Origin: Anthonomus grandis grandis
Lineage: Eukaryota > Arthropoda > Insecta > Coleoptera > Curculionidae
DNA length: 64,000 nt
Direction: 5' to 3'
Assembly (NCBI RefSeq): GCF_022605725.1
Contig: NC_065547.1
Span: 8,473,167-8,537,166 of the forward strand
In this document: positions 45,147-56,879 of the stretch, piece by piece
Numbering within the stretch: position 1 is the first letter of the stretch
How the letters are laid out: each line of letters opens with the position of its first letter
Made by a program: the position numbers and the translations under genes
Notes under the pieces: generated by a model
Told to the model about the DNA's origin: nothing
What the model saw: only the letters and a program-made list of their open reading frames with translations
Database searches by the model: none

Positions 45147-46560
45147 CAAAATATTTATTTCAAAAAACATGAATCTGTTAAAATTTTTGTAATTTATTGT
45201 GATGTGTTGTCAGATTGTTTAAGATCTAATGGGTATTTCTTGGGGATTGTTAATGTAAAACTATCTCAAAGATCATTGAATATAAATTTTGTTATTAATA
45301 ATCAATATTGTTAGAAAGTACAGGAATACATTATTTCACTTGCGTTATAATTTAATATTAGGAATGATGTATAATAAACTTCTGCACATAAAGGTAAACA
45401 CACCTAGGTGCATGAAACAAATTTGTGAAACTCAGATCTAGAGATAGGGTTATACACATGTCTGTACTGTAGATTTTCCAAAAAATATCCAAAATCCATT
45501 TGATTCAATGAATTTTTTAAACATTCTAATGCCAACAAATTGAGAAAGCTTAGCTACAGCTGCCCATATCGCTAAATTTTATATGTTGTGAACAGGTGTT
45601 TATTCTGTGTGTCAAGTATTATGTTTGTGCATTTATACTACTTTAATGTAATCAACAAGTAATAAATGATTTGATACTCTTAAAATATGAATTAAAGGTA
45701 AATTTAGAATAGAATCAGCAATCTGACTACGCCTGCTTAAGATGGTATTGTTGTTAGAGTAGGTAATGGAGATCTATGATCTTGAATAACTGTGAAATAC
45801 TACACTTTGTGGCATTAAACCATCGTGTGTTATCAGCACTCCAAGTCCTAAAGAAGTTTTTTATTTGTAGATGACTTAAAAATATTTCACACCATAGAAA
45901 CCAAAGAGGATTGCCTTTTATTGCAAAAAAAACAATGATGCTTTAGTACACTGGTGTACCACAAATTTAATAAAGTATCTCTGAATATCAAAAAGTGCAT
46001 GTGTATGTAAATCTCAAAAATTTGTAATGAAATAAATTACAAAATAACACTCCCCTAGAACATGTCAACTGTATGAATGATCTAGGGTTCATAGTTGACA
46101 ATAAACTCACATTTAAAAAACATATTGATGAAGTTGTTAAATCTTCCTTGAAAACTCTCTGTTTCATAATCCGGTCAAGAAAAGAATTACAACAGTTGGA
46201 CAGTCTTATTATTCGGCAATGGTGTGGTTCCCCAACTATAATGTCCATGACAGTAATGTCAGCAATATGTGCAGCTTAGGATTTTGAAACATCTGTGCTT
46301 CAAAATTGATGGAATATATCCTTTGAGAAAGTTTTTTGTTCCCTCTAGCCACTCTAGTCCTTTGATTTTATTTAGAAAATTAACCTACTAACCTAGCCAG
46401 AATTGCACCTTTATATCAAGTTTGCCAGGGACTAATATTTTACAAGCAATAATGATTATTATTTTTGTTTCTGTTGACATTTCAGTATTTATGTTTACAT
46501 TTTCACATTATAATTAGGATTTAGAGAAATTCAGGTTTCAGCAGCACATTTAAATTCTTA
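45147..46560 (+). mobile_element. LINE remnants right of the BEL element
   Basis: 45147-45190 continues the C-terminal end of the LINE that the BEL element entered. A separate RT fragment lies at 45855-46340: DDLKIFHTIETKEDCLLLQK, then MNDLGFIVDNKLTFKKHIDE and VVKSSLKTLCFIIRSRKE. Decayed, several stops. Confidence 0.6.
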
Positions 46561-46579
46561 GAAATATTAGTTTTATAAG

Positions 46580-47854
46580 ATGAATCGTAGCTTTAAGTGC
46601 TGTAAAAATTGGGATTTTTTAAATTACTGCTGCGTAGCCTGCAACTCAATCTTTCACCCTAGTTGCCTCGAGCGACAATCTGAGGTTATAAGGTTGGGAG
46701 GCTATAAAATTTTGTGTGCGGAAAGATGTCAGACAACTTTTAATGAAGAAAAAGGTCAAACTAGGGCCTATGAACAGAAAATTGAGAGTATGATGGAGGA
46801 ACTTAGGGAAAAGGATAGACGCTTAGAAAGAATTCGTAGAAATAGTCTGGTTTTTGAGGATGAAGTATTTGAAGCGGAAAGAAAGTTTTTATCGACACTT
46901 GATATTCTCAATAAAAAAAATGACGAACTTAGTTACGAGATTGACAATTTTAAGACTAAGGAACATGATCTGAATTTGTTGGTAAAGTCTCTGGAACAGC
47001 AAAAAATAGACCTTTCACTCAAAATGGACAAATTAACGGATTTAAATAAGGACCTAATTACCAACATTCACGCTATACAAAACGAGAGTCTTGCATATAA
47101 ACATCAAATTTCTTTGCTACAAAGAGATGTTAATGAGTATTCTTCTATTAATAAAGGGATGGTGACTTCTATAAGAGTTTTAGAAGCAGAAAAAGAAAGC
47201 CACCTTTTGGAGATTGGGGTCTTGAAAACTCAGCAAGTGGTATCAACAGTCACTGACTCCAGGAATGTGCGTACTGAGATCAATAAACAAAACAATAAAC
47301 CTGATGATTTTCGTTCAAAGCTTCTGTTTGTAGCTGGAAAATGTAATAGATTATTTCTTAAGCTTTTACGTAACAAAATGGGACATGTGTACAACATTCA
47401 ATATTTTCTAAAACCCGGTTGCTTGACTCGTGATTTGGTACTAACTGCTTCAGCTCTTGCTTCTAATTTTACCAAGAACGATTTGGTGATCTTGTGGTTG
47501 AACGGAACATATTCTCCTACATCTATTATTAACGATTTTATCATTCCCTGTAAAAACACTACTTTCCTCGTTATGACAAGCCCTTGTTTTGGACCAGGTT
47601 GCAGTGTCGTATATAATAGTAATCTGTCATTATATAAAGCTTTCCATAAAAACATTGACCTAAGTCGAATACTTGAATGCAATTATGCTAATCATTTTGC
47701 TGATTTGGCTTGTATATTACATGGCCAAAAAAATATATATTTTCTAAACCCACTGTATAATTCTAAGCATCTAAAACTAAATAGATCACCTAATTTTGTC
47801 GAAAGCGTGGGAACTGCGTCTGAGCGTGTGACTGGTTCTCACTCTTTTTTATAG
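46580..47854 (+). CDS. CR1-type LINE ORF1 protein (PHD finger, coiled coil, esterase-like)
   Basis: 424 residues, uninterrupted. Residues 1-60 hold a Cys/His cluster (CCKNWDFLNYCCVACNSIFH), residues 70-240 a long coiled coil (KIESMMEELREKDRRLERI and on), and residues 255-400 a domain with LLFVAGKCNRLFL and VILWLNGTYSP, resembling the SGNH/esterase-like ORF1 domain of CR1 elements. In that family ORF1 assists RNA binding. ORF1 is well preserved while the downstream ORF2 is broken. Confidence 0.8.
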   Translation: MNRSFKCCKNWDFLNYCCVACNSIFHPSCLERQSEVIRLGGYKILCAERCQTTFNEEKGQTRAYEQKIESMMEELREKDRRLERIRRNSLVFEDEVFEAERKFLSTLDILNKKNDELSYEIDNFKTKEHDLNLLVKSLEQQKIDLSLKMDKLTDLNKDLITNIHAIQNESLAYKHQISLLQRDVNEYSSINKGMVTSIRVLEAEKESHLLEIGVLKTQQVVSTVTDSRNVRTEINKQNNKPDDFRSKLLFVAGKCNRLFLKLLRNKMGHVYNIQYFLKPGCLTRDLVLTASALASNFTKNDLVILWLNGTYSPTSIINDFIIPCKNTTFLVMTSPCFGPGCSVVYNSNLSLYKAFHKNIDLSRILECNYANHFADLACILHGQKNIYFLNPLYNSKHLKLNRSPNFVESVGTASERVTGSHSFL

Positions 47855-50161
47855 ATGGGACCGTAGAGGTTGAAGCTCCCATTCATTCAACTGCAATATC
47901 AAAATTAAAGCATTGTAGTGCATTTTTATTAAATATTCAATGCCTTCGGAATAAGGTGGATGAGCTTCAACTTCTGCTTCCTAATTTTAATTTTCCTGAC
48001 ATTGTTATATTAACAGAACATTGGCTTAGACCTAATGAATGTTTTTGTATTGATGAGTATGTACCACTGTCAGTTTATTATAGACAAAACTCTCTGCATG
48101 GAGGGACTGCTGTTCTAATTAGGAGACATTTTCAAAACTTTTTCTGTACTGAAAAGTTTGGTGATGCATCAGTTGAACGGGTTTTTGAAAGTCGGTGTGT
48201 TTTTGTAAATTGTTTAATATGTACGTTATTTGTATATACCGCCCGCCCTCTGGGGATATCGGTGTATTTCTTGACAGGTTAGATTGTCTTCTGTCCCAGC
48301 TCCCTATTCACTCGCGTGTTATCTTGGCTGGGGATTTTAATATTAAATATTCCTTACCGCAAAGAATTTCTCTTGATGGAATCTTCAAATCATTTGCACT
48401 CACCATGCATGTTAATGCTCCCACTCGTATTTCGACCTCTTCATCGACCACTATTGACTATTTCTGCAGTAATTTGGACGGTGTTACCTGTTCAGTGCAC
48501 TCAGTGGGTATATCGGATCACGAGGGGGTGTATGTCCAATTCCCTAGTGACTTTAAAAACAAATCTGGCCGCCGCATTGGGAGAGTGTTTAGTGAGAACA
48601 ATTTGAATTTATTTTCTCAATCCGTTTCGTCTGTTAACTGGAATGCAATTCGAGCTGCTCCACAACCATTTTCTTCCTTTTATTATACATTACGTGATAG
48701 AATAAATATCTGCTTTCCCTTGGTTAGACTTAAATCCAAGAGACGAAAACCATGGATCACCGCGGGACTAAAAACATCTGCGCAAAATTTGCGATGCTTA
48801 GCAAGACTTCGCAAATCTATTGACAATCAATTCATCAGGTCTTATTTTCAGGATTATCGGAAAATTTATAGGCATCTGATAAAAGTCAGAAAGGAACTGT
48901 ATTACAGTGAGCGCTTAGATTCGTTCGGTAACAGAGAGAAGGAAAGTTGGTTAATCATTAACGAATGTCTTCTCGTCGGCGGTTGGTTGAATCGGACTTG
49001 GGGCCCGATGATTTCAATGACTATTTTTCTAATATTGCTGAGAAGTTACTGGAAGCAGTTCCCGGTGACGGCGATCCATTGCAGTATCTTAATCGGAATG
49101 CTATCAACCACACATTGTGTGGATCATGGAATACTGCTGTCAAAGCTTGATTTTTATGGATTTAGAGGAGTGGCTTTGGGGTGGTTGAAGTCATACCTGT
49201 CTGGCCGCACCCAGAAGGTGGTTGCATCTGGATTTTCGTCAGGGATAGCACATCTTAAATGTGGTGTACCTCAAGGGTCAGTGTTGTGTCCTATTTTATT
49301 TTTATTATACGTTAATGACTTAAGCTCTCTATCGCTGCATGAACTAGTGGTTCAGTTTGCCGATGATACTACAATTCTGTGGCATAACAAAGATCAAAAA
49401 GTAGTCAGATCTCTCATAGTAGAGGACCTTCACAAAATTAAAGAGTGGTGCATCTGCAATCAGCTTGTATTCAATGTTGATAAGACTTCTGTTCTGGGCT
49501 TTAAGTGTAATGTAGGGGGTTTTTTGTTCAATGAGCAGAGCCCACTACATGGTAGGGATTATTGTCGATTTCTCGGCCTCTTCATTGATGAGAGTTTAAA
49601 GTTTGACAACCACATTTTGGGCCTCTCTGCTAAACTTTCTTCTGGTTGTTTTGCAGTCAGGGTTGCCAGGCATGAGTTAGGGGGGTTGTTTGCTCGTTCA
49701 GTTTATTTCGCCTTAATAGACTCACATATCCGTTATTCGGGTTGCCATTTTGGGGTTTGTGCTCCAAGGGACTCCTTAACATGATTTTTACTATTCAGAA
49801 AAAAGCATTAAGCTATCTGTGTGGTGTTGGTCTGAGAGTCTCTTGTAAACCCCTTTTTGTAGCTGAAAGAATTTTAACAGTTTTCTCACTCTTTATATTG
49901 GAAACTGCAACACTCATATATAAGTCCGTAAGCCCACCATCCTGCACCAGTCTCGTCAAGTGGGCAACTTATCTCTTCCAATCCCCACCTCCTCACCTAC
50001 GAGAAACTCTCTTATATTTATTAGTACTTAAAATATTTAAGCATGTTCCTTTTTCGATTAGGACTGTTACAGACCTTAAAAAGTTTAGGAGAGAACTAAA
50101 GAAATTAATCTTACCAAAAGCTTACTACAGCATTGAAGAGTATTTTAATGATTTATTTTAA
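47855..50161 (+). pseudogene. CR1-type LINE endonuclease-RT, broken and internally deleted
   Basis: Endonuclease: LLNIQCLRNKVDELQ, VILTEHWLRPNE, SLHGGTAVLIRRHF, a frame change at about 48200, IYRPPSGDIGVFLDRLD, VILAGDFNI, TIDYFCSNLD and GISDHEGVYVQF. Linker up to LNRNAI. Then a jump into the palm (CVDHGILLSKLDFYGFRG), LKCGVPQGSVLCPILF, VQFADDTTILWHNKDQ and CRFLGLFID. The C-terminal part follows in another frame (49742-50161). The RT fingers and first palm Asp region are gone. Confidence 0.82.
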
Positions 50162-50447
50162 TATTTAAAATTAATTATATATCTGTTGATCAGATTTAAA
50201 TATTTTATTATTATTATTTTTTTATTATTCTTGTTTTATGTTCGTTCTCGCCTTTTCTTTTCTTCTTTGTTGGTTTTTTCTTTGTTTATATAAAATATGC
50301 TTCTATATACAATCAAAATTGATTCTGTATTCTGTTTTTGTCCTGTATAACCAAATAAATACTTACTTGTATTATAAATTCTAGGATTAGGAAGCTTTTA
50401 GCACAAGTTTGTAAACTTAGCAAATAAAGTATATTTTGACTTTGACT

Positions 50448-50875
50448 TTGATATTGACCTGTTTAATAGCACTGTAGCTACATTTTAAAAACGAAATTAT
50501 GCCCACAATTATGACCTTATAGATATAAAATATCTCTTTCTATAAAAACCCTTCATTTAATTTTCTTTTGCCTCTAGTATACTCTGGAGTTGTGAGCTTG
50601 GAATTTTGCTTGCTTTTTGAATCATTTCAATTTTTATACTCTGACAAGAAAAGACAATATTTGGTAAATAAATAAATTCAGACAATTCTAAAGAAACAAG
50701 CAGTCTATGTTAATGAATTGTCAGAGTCAAGTTTAATCAACCCATATAGGAATTTAAAAATAACTTCAAGGTTTTAACATTAAATTAGGCAGTCATGTAT
50801 TACCATATAAAAATAATAGAGGCAATAAGAGTCTGTTTTATGACTTGGTGCTGAAAATAATTAATAAAAATTTAC
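50448..50875. other. Mocs1 intron 1 sequence, no feature seen
   Basis: AT-rich sequence between the LINE 3' end and the first coding exon of Mocs1. Confidence 0.5.
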
Positions 50876-50965
50876 CTGATTTTGTAATGGAACTGTAGAA
50901 AGCTTGCACACTGGAATTTGAATGGTTTTCTTGGTCAGAAAGGCAAATTTTCCTAATTTTAACAT
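50876..50965 (-). CDS. Mocs1: Mocs1: first coding exon (mitochondrial leader)
   Basis: ATG at 50965 opens MLKLGKFAFLTKK followed by TIQIPVCKLSTVPLQNQ, then donor CAG|GTAAAT, 30 codons, phase 0. Basic and hydroxylated residues without acids fit a mitochondrial presequence, as expected for MOCS1. Joining to 35306 gives LQNQ|ILESKEQPLTDTFGR with no break. The intron between is about 15.6 kb and holds the BEL element and several LINEs. The call is inferred from phase, leader character and lack of any better candidate. Confidence 0.72.
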
Positions 50966-51300
50966 TGTTTTTCAAGTTTTCGGTCAACAAACACAACTAG
51001 GTTTCTAAAAAAAATTGTATAAGCGATTACAAATGGTTGTGTTGAGATAAGGGATTTAGTTTACGCTCAATATAATCAAATCCATTAATTACATTTAACG
51101 GAATAAAACATTTCTTTTACTGATAACAAATTTTTTCTTTATTTATAAACATTCTTATCCCCTCCCCCCGCTCCCTTACTGACAGATGAAAATGACAGTC
51201 GTTAAGTTGCGTCTCCATTGTAAGCGACCTTAACGGAAATAAAATCGGTCAAAGCGGAATAAAAAATCCCTTTTGATTATTAGTAAGAGAGTCTGGCAAA
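50966..51300. other. Probable Mocs1 5' UTR/promoter region
   Basis: Upstream of the Mocs1 start. Contains a T-run ending TTTTTTTTAG at about 51003-51012 on the minus strand, which could be a splice acceptor for a non-coding first exon, and a C-rich stretch (cccctccccccgctccc, about 51161-51176). No TATA box is called. Confidence 0.35.
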
Positions 51301-51394
51301 TCACCCATTGGACCAGAAAGGTAGAGCAAGCATTATCAAAACCATCGGAAGTTAGCCCTAAAGGCGCGTTCTAAACGAATATTCGTTCACACTG

Positions 51395-53330
51395 ATGATA
51401 AAAATTGATGCGCTAGTTGTTTCTAAAATAGCTGCCAACAAAGTTTTCCAAGCAGGCATAACAGCTATTTGCGGATTATTACATGAAGAAATCAGAGATA
51501 TTTTGAAAATTTTGACAGAAAATCTAGAAAACGTCGGTTTTGGGTCAGGACTTGGATATTGCGAAGAAATAAATTGGGCGTTTCACGAGCTGGATTTAGA
51601 GAACAAGGATGCCAATAAAAATCATTTGAGAATGTCCAAAGAACAATTTCAGTGACTTATTCTAAAGATAAAAAGCAAAATACAAAAACAAGATACCCTT
51701 ATGAGAACATCTATCAGCATATATCAGCAATCTAGCAATTTGGCAATCGGAGATTTCTTTCGCACACTGGCTTTCATGTATCGTGTTCCTAAAACCATAT
51801 CAGTCTTTATAAAACTAACCTGTGAAGAAATTTACGAGGCATTGAAAGAATTCATAAAGGTAAGTTAAAATGAAACATAATATGTGATAAACAAAAGTGT
51901 ATTTAATTCTGTATCACCCCAAGTTATGTAGTTAATATGTATTAAAAATCTAAACTATTGAACAAAGCTTGAGCGATTATATCAGAGGTGCCGGTCAGCA
52001 AATGTGTCATTTGTATGTCATAAGTATCGTGACGAAGACAAGTGCGTGTCCCTTGAATGTGCAGGATTTTGACCTGATTCCATAATATTGAAATGCTGTT
52101 GCCTTATTACTGCTTCAATTTGTTCTTCACAAAGGGATGCATTATACAGAGGAAGCTGCCTCAATTGTACTTCCATAAGTTTATAAGTTTCCCAAATACA
52201 TCAAACTCATCATCTGGGATACGCCTATTTTTTTCAGACAGCTTATCCAGTTTATCTATTGCTGCACTTACATTTGACACTCGAGTAGCCAGGTTATTAT
52301 TTGATGCTAGTTTGCGTTTGCGGATTGGAGGACCTCCAAATTGTTTTTCTACCTGAAGTGTGTGAGTTAGTGCAGTATCAGCTGGTGAATCTGGGCGGCG
52401 TACAGGTAATACAGGTAAATCTGGAAATTCATTGTCTATCTGGGTTAGCGTCTCATTCTGAGTTTCTAATTCATTTGGTGGCAGGATTTGGAATGAAAAA
52501 ATATATTTCAAAATATTTATCTTTTCTTATTTTGACAGTTTATTTGCTATTAGTTATTCAGGGGTCGTTTCTTTGCTACTGAAAGATTTCCTATTAATTT
52601 CAGGGTCTACAAAATGAGAATGAATGGAAAGAAATCCAGAACCATTTCTACAAACGATGTTAGGTTAGTACACTTATGCTTGGTGGTAATGTATCTTATA
52701 ATGGCTCGCAGTATTTCAATTATAAAGGAGCTTACAGCGTAATTTTATTTGCTGCCGTTGATGCCCATTTCCGCTTCCGCTATATCGATGTAGGTGTAAA
52801 CGATGCAGCTGTGTTTTCGAATTCAACTCTAAACGTAGCAATGGAATCAAATTTGTTAAAATTTGCGAAAAATGGAGTTTTTGTAGCCGATGATGCTTTC
52901 CCACTTAAAACATACATTTTTTAAAGCCATATGCAAGATCTACTCATCTCTCTGAAAACCAGAAGATATTTAATTACCGCTTATCCAGAGCACGTCGTAT
53001 AGTAGAAAATGCCTTGGAATTTTAACCCCAAGATTCCGAATTTTTTGAAAATCCAATAGCTGTAGGTATTGACAAAGTGGATATAATTATCAAAACAAGT
53101 TGCGCATTACACAACACAACTGGTTAATTTTTACTTCCGGATCCATTACACCAGGTTCCTGGAGATCGGATAATATTTCAGATAATGGTTTCCGTGAATT
53201 GAAACATAATAGAAGTAGAGATTATTCAACAGATACTGCTAATACAAAGAACAAATATGCTGAATATTTTGGTGCCGTATATTGACAAGAAAAAATGATT
53301 TACCGTGATTCAGTGTCTAGCCTTTAAGTT
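51395..53330 (+). pseudogene. PIF/Harbinger nuclease (transposase), degenerate
   Basis: First part (to 51859, donor ATAAAG|GTAAGT): NHLRMSKEQFQ, KIQKQDTLMRTSISI, IGDFFRTLAFMYRVPKTISV, EEIYEALKEFIKV. Second part from 52604 (after TTTCAG): NEWKEIQNHFYKRC, NGSQYFNYKGAYSVILFAAV, DAHFRFRYIDVG, VFVADDAFPLKTYIF, then in another frame IFNYRLSRARRIVENALEF. The usual GALDGKH block holding the first catalytic Asp, and the SDGG block after IDVG, are missing, and stops are present, so it cannot be active. Confidence 0.8.
52080..52511 (-). pseudogene. PIF/Harbinger MADF-type protein, C-terminal part
   Basis: The minus-strand frame from 52511 includes QFGGPPIRKRKLASNNNLAT, VSAAIDKLDKLSEKNRRIPD and DEFDVFGK. 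A frame change then leads to LRQLPLYNASLCEEQIEAVI, the conserved C-terminal motif of the Myb/SANT-like (MADF) partner that aids import and target binding. Confidence 0.7.
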
Positions 53331-53556
53331 GTATTAAAGTTATGTATTTCCCAAATTTGATATTTCAGATAATGGTTTCCGTGAATTGGAATATAATGGA
53401 AGTAGAAATTATTCAATAGATTCTGCTAATACAAAGAACAAATATGCTGAATGCTGAATATTTTGGTGCCGTACATTGACAAGAAAAAATAATTTACCGT
53501 AATTCAGTGTCTAACCCTTAAGTTGTATTAAAGTTATGTATTTCCCAAATTTGATG
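53168..53556. repeat. Tandem duplication of ~190 bp at the end of the PIF transposase
   Basis: 'tttcagataatggtttccgt' and about 190 bp after it occur twice (from about 53178 and 53365) with ~90% identity, covering the end of the transposase and 3' flank. Confidence 0.75.
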
Positions 53557-53579
53557 TGCTATCTCTCGTTACAGACACT

Positions 53580-53840
53580 GTTCTTAAAAATAAATCAGCT
53601 TACTTGAACCCGAATATCTTTGGTTTGTATATATTCTCTGTTCCTGAACACCTCTCTTCATGGATTTTAATAACAAAGTAAGTTTTTTCTTATACATTGG
53701 TCTAATTGTTTTTATTTTATTTTTAATGTCGGCAACAGTTACATTTACTTCTACTTTCTCTATTTCTTTTGCGATGATAGTGAAAGCGTTGTATTGAGCA
53801 TCTTTGTTACGCTAACTCTCGAGCAGGATATTCCATAAAC
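53580..53840 (-). pseudogene. PIF/Harbinger MADF domain, N-terminal part
   Basis: Minus strand: LWNILLES, KDAQYNAFTIIAKEIEKVEV, VADIKNKIKTIRPMYKKKLT, matching the MADF fold start ('LWD..', 'KI..LR..Y..E'). It is separated from its C-terminal part (52511-52080) by the second part of the transposase on the other strand. Confidence 0.6.
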
Positions 53841-53993
53841 AGTCATGCTGTCAATAAAAATGTAGCACAATACTTTCAGACCACTTCATGCTCATTTTGT
53901 TCCATACACAACAAGCACACGAGCCACAAAACCAAGTTTTTTTTTATTTAAAATTACAAACTCTTACCCAAGTAAAAATACAGAAAAAAAGTA

Positions 53994-56868
53994 CCGTAGT
54001 TTTCCCTAACTTTAGTCCTAAAGCGCAACTATGGTCCAAAGACCGCGTAAATTTAAAAAAATCACGTGTATGTTATCCTCACTTAAACGAACGAAAAATG
54101 CAGCTACGCGCAAAGGCAACTATTGAAACCGCCTAGAGAAGTTCAAAGTTGCTCCAGTTGCCGTCCGCATGGTCCCAGACGCAGAGCGATTACAAGATCA
54201 AACGGCTCAGTTAAGTGGGATTTTTATAACCTGCGAACTTTGTGCTGTCCATCCCTTACGGTAAAGATTTTCCTTATATACTTTTTCCTGTATATTTATT
54301 TATATGTTTCTGCTTATTAAAGATGTTTGAAATTGATATAACCTTAATTTATTTTTTTAAATATTTTTGTTTACAAAAAATGACAACTTGGAACCAAACA
54401 ATGGTCACTGGACAATTGTTGGAAACTTGTGGACCATTGTTGGGATACAGTTTCTTAAAGATTAATATTAACCTATTATAGGTGCCAGACTATTGTTATG
54501 TGCCAAAAAATAAAACATTGCATTTTTTAGCTTTTAAAAAACAAATTATTGCATTTTTATTCTTTTTCAGATGCCTAGATCAAAATTGGAACATAGAAAA
54601 GTAGGGGCGAGGCCCTATATCCCCTATTCCGAAAAGGTTTTGGAGCAGTGCATTGGAGATATAAAAAATGCAAAAATGTATCAAAGAAAAGCTTCAGAGA
54701 CTATAATATTCCGCGCAGCACTATTATTTCAAAACTAAAAGCAATAAAAAATAACTGTATAAACTTACCAGGACGGAAATGCGTTTTTACTGAGCAAGAA
54801 GAACAGTATTTTGTTCAACACTGTATTGTGATGTGTGAGTTTGGCTTTCCCGTGACTCCATTTGATTTAAGATGTATTTGGATAGTACCGGGCGCAATGA
54901 ATCAAGGTTTCAAAATAATTTTCCGGGAAAACGTTGGATGGAAGGCTTTTTACTGCGGAGAAAAGGGGATTTGTCGAAGAGGCTTTGTAGTAACATTAAG
55001 AGATGCCGAGCTGCTGTCGATAATCAAATTATAAACAAATATTTTGACCATTTAGAAGCCGAAGTTTAAGGGGTTCCTCCAACAGCGATATTTAACTACG
55101 ACGAAACTAATCTGGTAGATGATCCTGGCAAAAAAACTGTTTTAAGTAAGCGAGGCTGCAAATATCCAAACAAATTAAAAATTCCACTAAAGCGGCGGTT
55201 TCTATTATGATGTGTGGCAATGCTGCAGGTGAATTATGTCCTCCATATGTTAACTATAAGGCCGAAAAAATGTGGGATACGTGGACCAAAGGTGCACCTG
55301 CAGGAACCAGATATAATAGAAGTAAAAGTGGATGGTTTGATGGATCTAGCTTTGAGGACTGGTTTATGTCAATTCTACTTCCCATGATAAAGCGCAGTAG
55401 ATTTGAAAAATCTGTCATGATCGGAGATAATTTAAGGTCACATATAAGTCCCAAGGTTATTAAATTATGCGAGGAACATAACATTGCCTTTGTAGCATTG
55501 CCACCAAACTCGACTCACTTAACTCAGCCGCTTTATATATCTTTTTTCCGACCTTTTAAAATTCATTGGCGAAAAGTGTTGGATGAGTGGAAAAGCTCTT
55601 CTGCTGGAAGAAGACATCCTACAGTCCCTAAAGACGTTTTTCCATCCCTTCTAAACGAATTGTTCGGGAGAACAAAAGAAAATGCTGCAACCAATTTACA
55701 GTCTGGTTTTAGAAAAGCAGGGATTTATCCATTCAGTTGGGATCAGGTTTTAGCTAGACTTCCCAGCAGCAACAGGGTTAATGAGTCTTCTGATTATGAT
55801 TTGATCAATAAATCGTTTACAGCTTTTCTTGAAAATGTCAGAAAATCAGAAACTGTTCCCCGGATTATCAGGAAAAAGAAAAAATTAAATATTGAGACAG
55901 GCAAAAGTATAGGACCAGATGATATCAACGAGTCTAGTACTTCTGAACAGAAAAAAAGAAAAAAGTAAGCAGCTTAATAAATTTGCATTGAGTGATTCAG
56001 AGGAAGAAAGTTTAGGAGAAATTTCTTTAGACTCCGATACTCCGATGCTACCAACCTTCATTGATGAACCTTCGTCACAAAATAATCAATCTAGTACAAT
56101 ATCTGAAGGCGATTTTGTTATAATCATTTTTGAACAAAAACATTTTCCGGGTGTGGTCGAGAAAACAACAAAAAATGGGTACATGGTCAGCTGCATGGAA
56201 CAAATTGGGAATCTATGGAAGTGGCCAATACAAAAGGATGTCCTAAAATACTCTAAAGAAAATAGAAAGTCCAAAATTATTTTCTAAGAGTAGATAGTTT
56301 AGTTGCAGAATTGCAAAAAGATTAGGCTAGCTAGAACACTTTAATTTTTTTAGTTAATTTAAAAACAAATCTTGTGTGTTTTGTTAAAGATAAATCTTGT
56401 GTTCTCTACTAATTTTGACTGTAAAATGTTTAACCTAAAAATTTGATTTTACTTTTACATATGAGGAGTTATAAGTTTTCTTTTTTGGTAATTGAAGTGA
56501 TTGGATACGATTGATCGAATATTGAAAAGTATGTTAATTTACCCTAAAATACCCTTTTTTAAATAAATTTCGACTTTAAAATCTGAGTTTTATTTTTCAT
56601 TATCGGTTTTCTGAACCATAGTTGTGTTTCAGTATACCAACTTTGATCCAATGCATCACCATAGTTGGGTAACTACGGGCCCAACATTGTACCGCTTATT
56701 TTTTATTTATTTTGCTTTATATATAAGGTCTAATAATTTGTTTAAAAAAGCTAATAAGGTCACCTAACAGGAACATATCTTAAAACAAACATTTAGTCTA
56801 TAGGGCTTTGTACACTTGTAAAGCAAGAGAAAATCTAAAAAGTGGACTATTGTTATGGGAAATTACGG
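53994..56868 (+). mobile_element. Pogo/jerky-type DNA transposon
   Basis: Ends CCGTAGTTTTCCCTAAC (53994) and, inverted, CCGTAATTTCCCATAAC (ending 56868), each next to TA. Subterminal repeats of the ACCATAGTTG / CCATTGTTGG type occur on both sides (54028, 54398-54440, 56616, 56660). Encodes a frameshifted DDE_1 transposase with an extra C-terminal domain. Confidence 0.8.
54571..56287 (+). pseudogene. Pogo/jerky-type transposase, frameshifted, with C-terminal WP module
   Basis: MPRSKLEHRKVGARPYIPYS opens an HTH region that changes frame (YNIPRSTIISKLKAIKNNC; GRKCVFTEQEEQYFV). The core has IFNYDETNLVDDPGKKTVLS (first Asp), VMIGDNLRSH (second Asp) and PPNSTHLTQPLYISFFRPFK, where the usual LQPLD third Asp is Tyr. 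Then FRKAGIYPFSWDQVL. The C-terminal frame 55919-56287 ends with EGDFVIIIFEQKHFPGVVEK and NLWKWPIQKDVLKY, an SH3/Tudor-like looking module. At least four frame changes. Confidence 0.78.
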
Positions 56869-56879
56869 TATAACAATTA

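Larger units (their letters stand above)
46560..50447 (+). mobile_element. CR1-type LINE, long but internally deleted
   Basis: ORF1 (46580-47854) intact; ORF2 endonuclease and RT with breaks and a deletion before the RT palm. The 3' end carries TTTGACTTTGACTTTGA, a short terminal repeat typical of CR1/Jockey-like LINEs. Lies in Mocs1 intron 1. Confidence 0.82.
51300..53850 (+). mobile_element. PIF/Harbinger element, degenerate, with two genes
   Basis: Holds a nuclease/transposase gene on the plus strand and a MADF/Myb-like gene on the minus strand, the two proteins expected in PIF/Harbinger elements. Terminal repeats and exact limits were not found. Confidence 0.7.
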
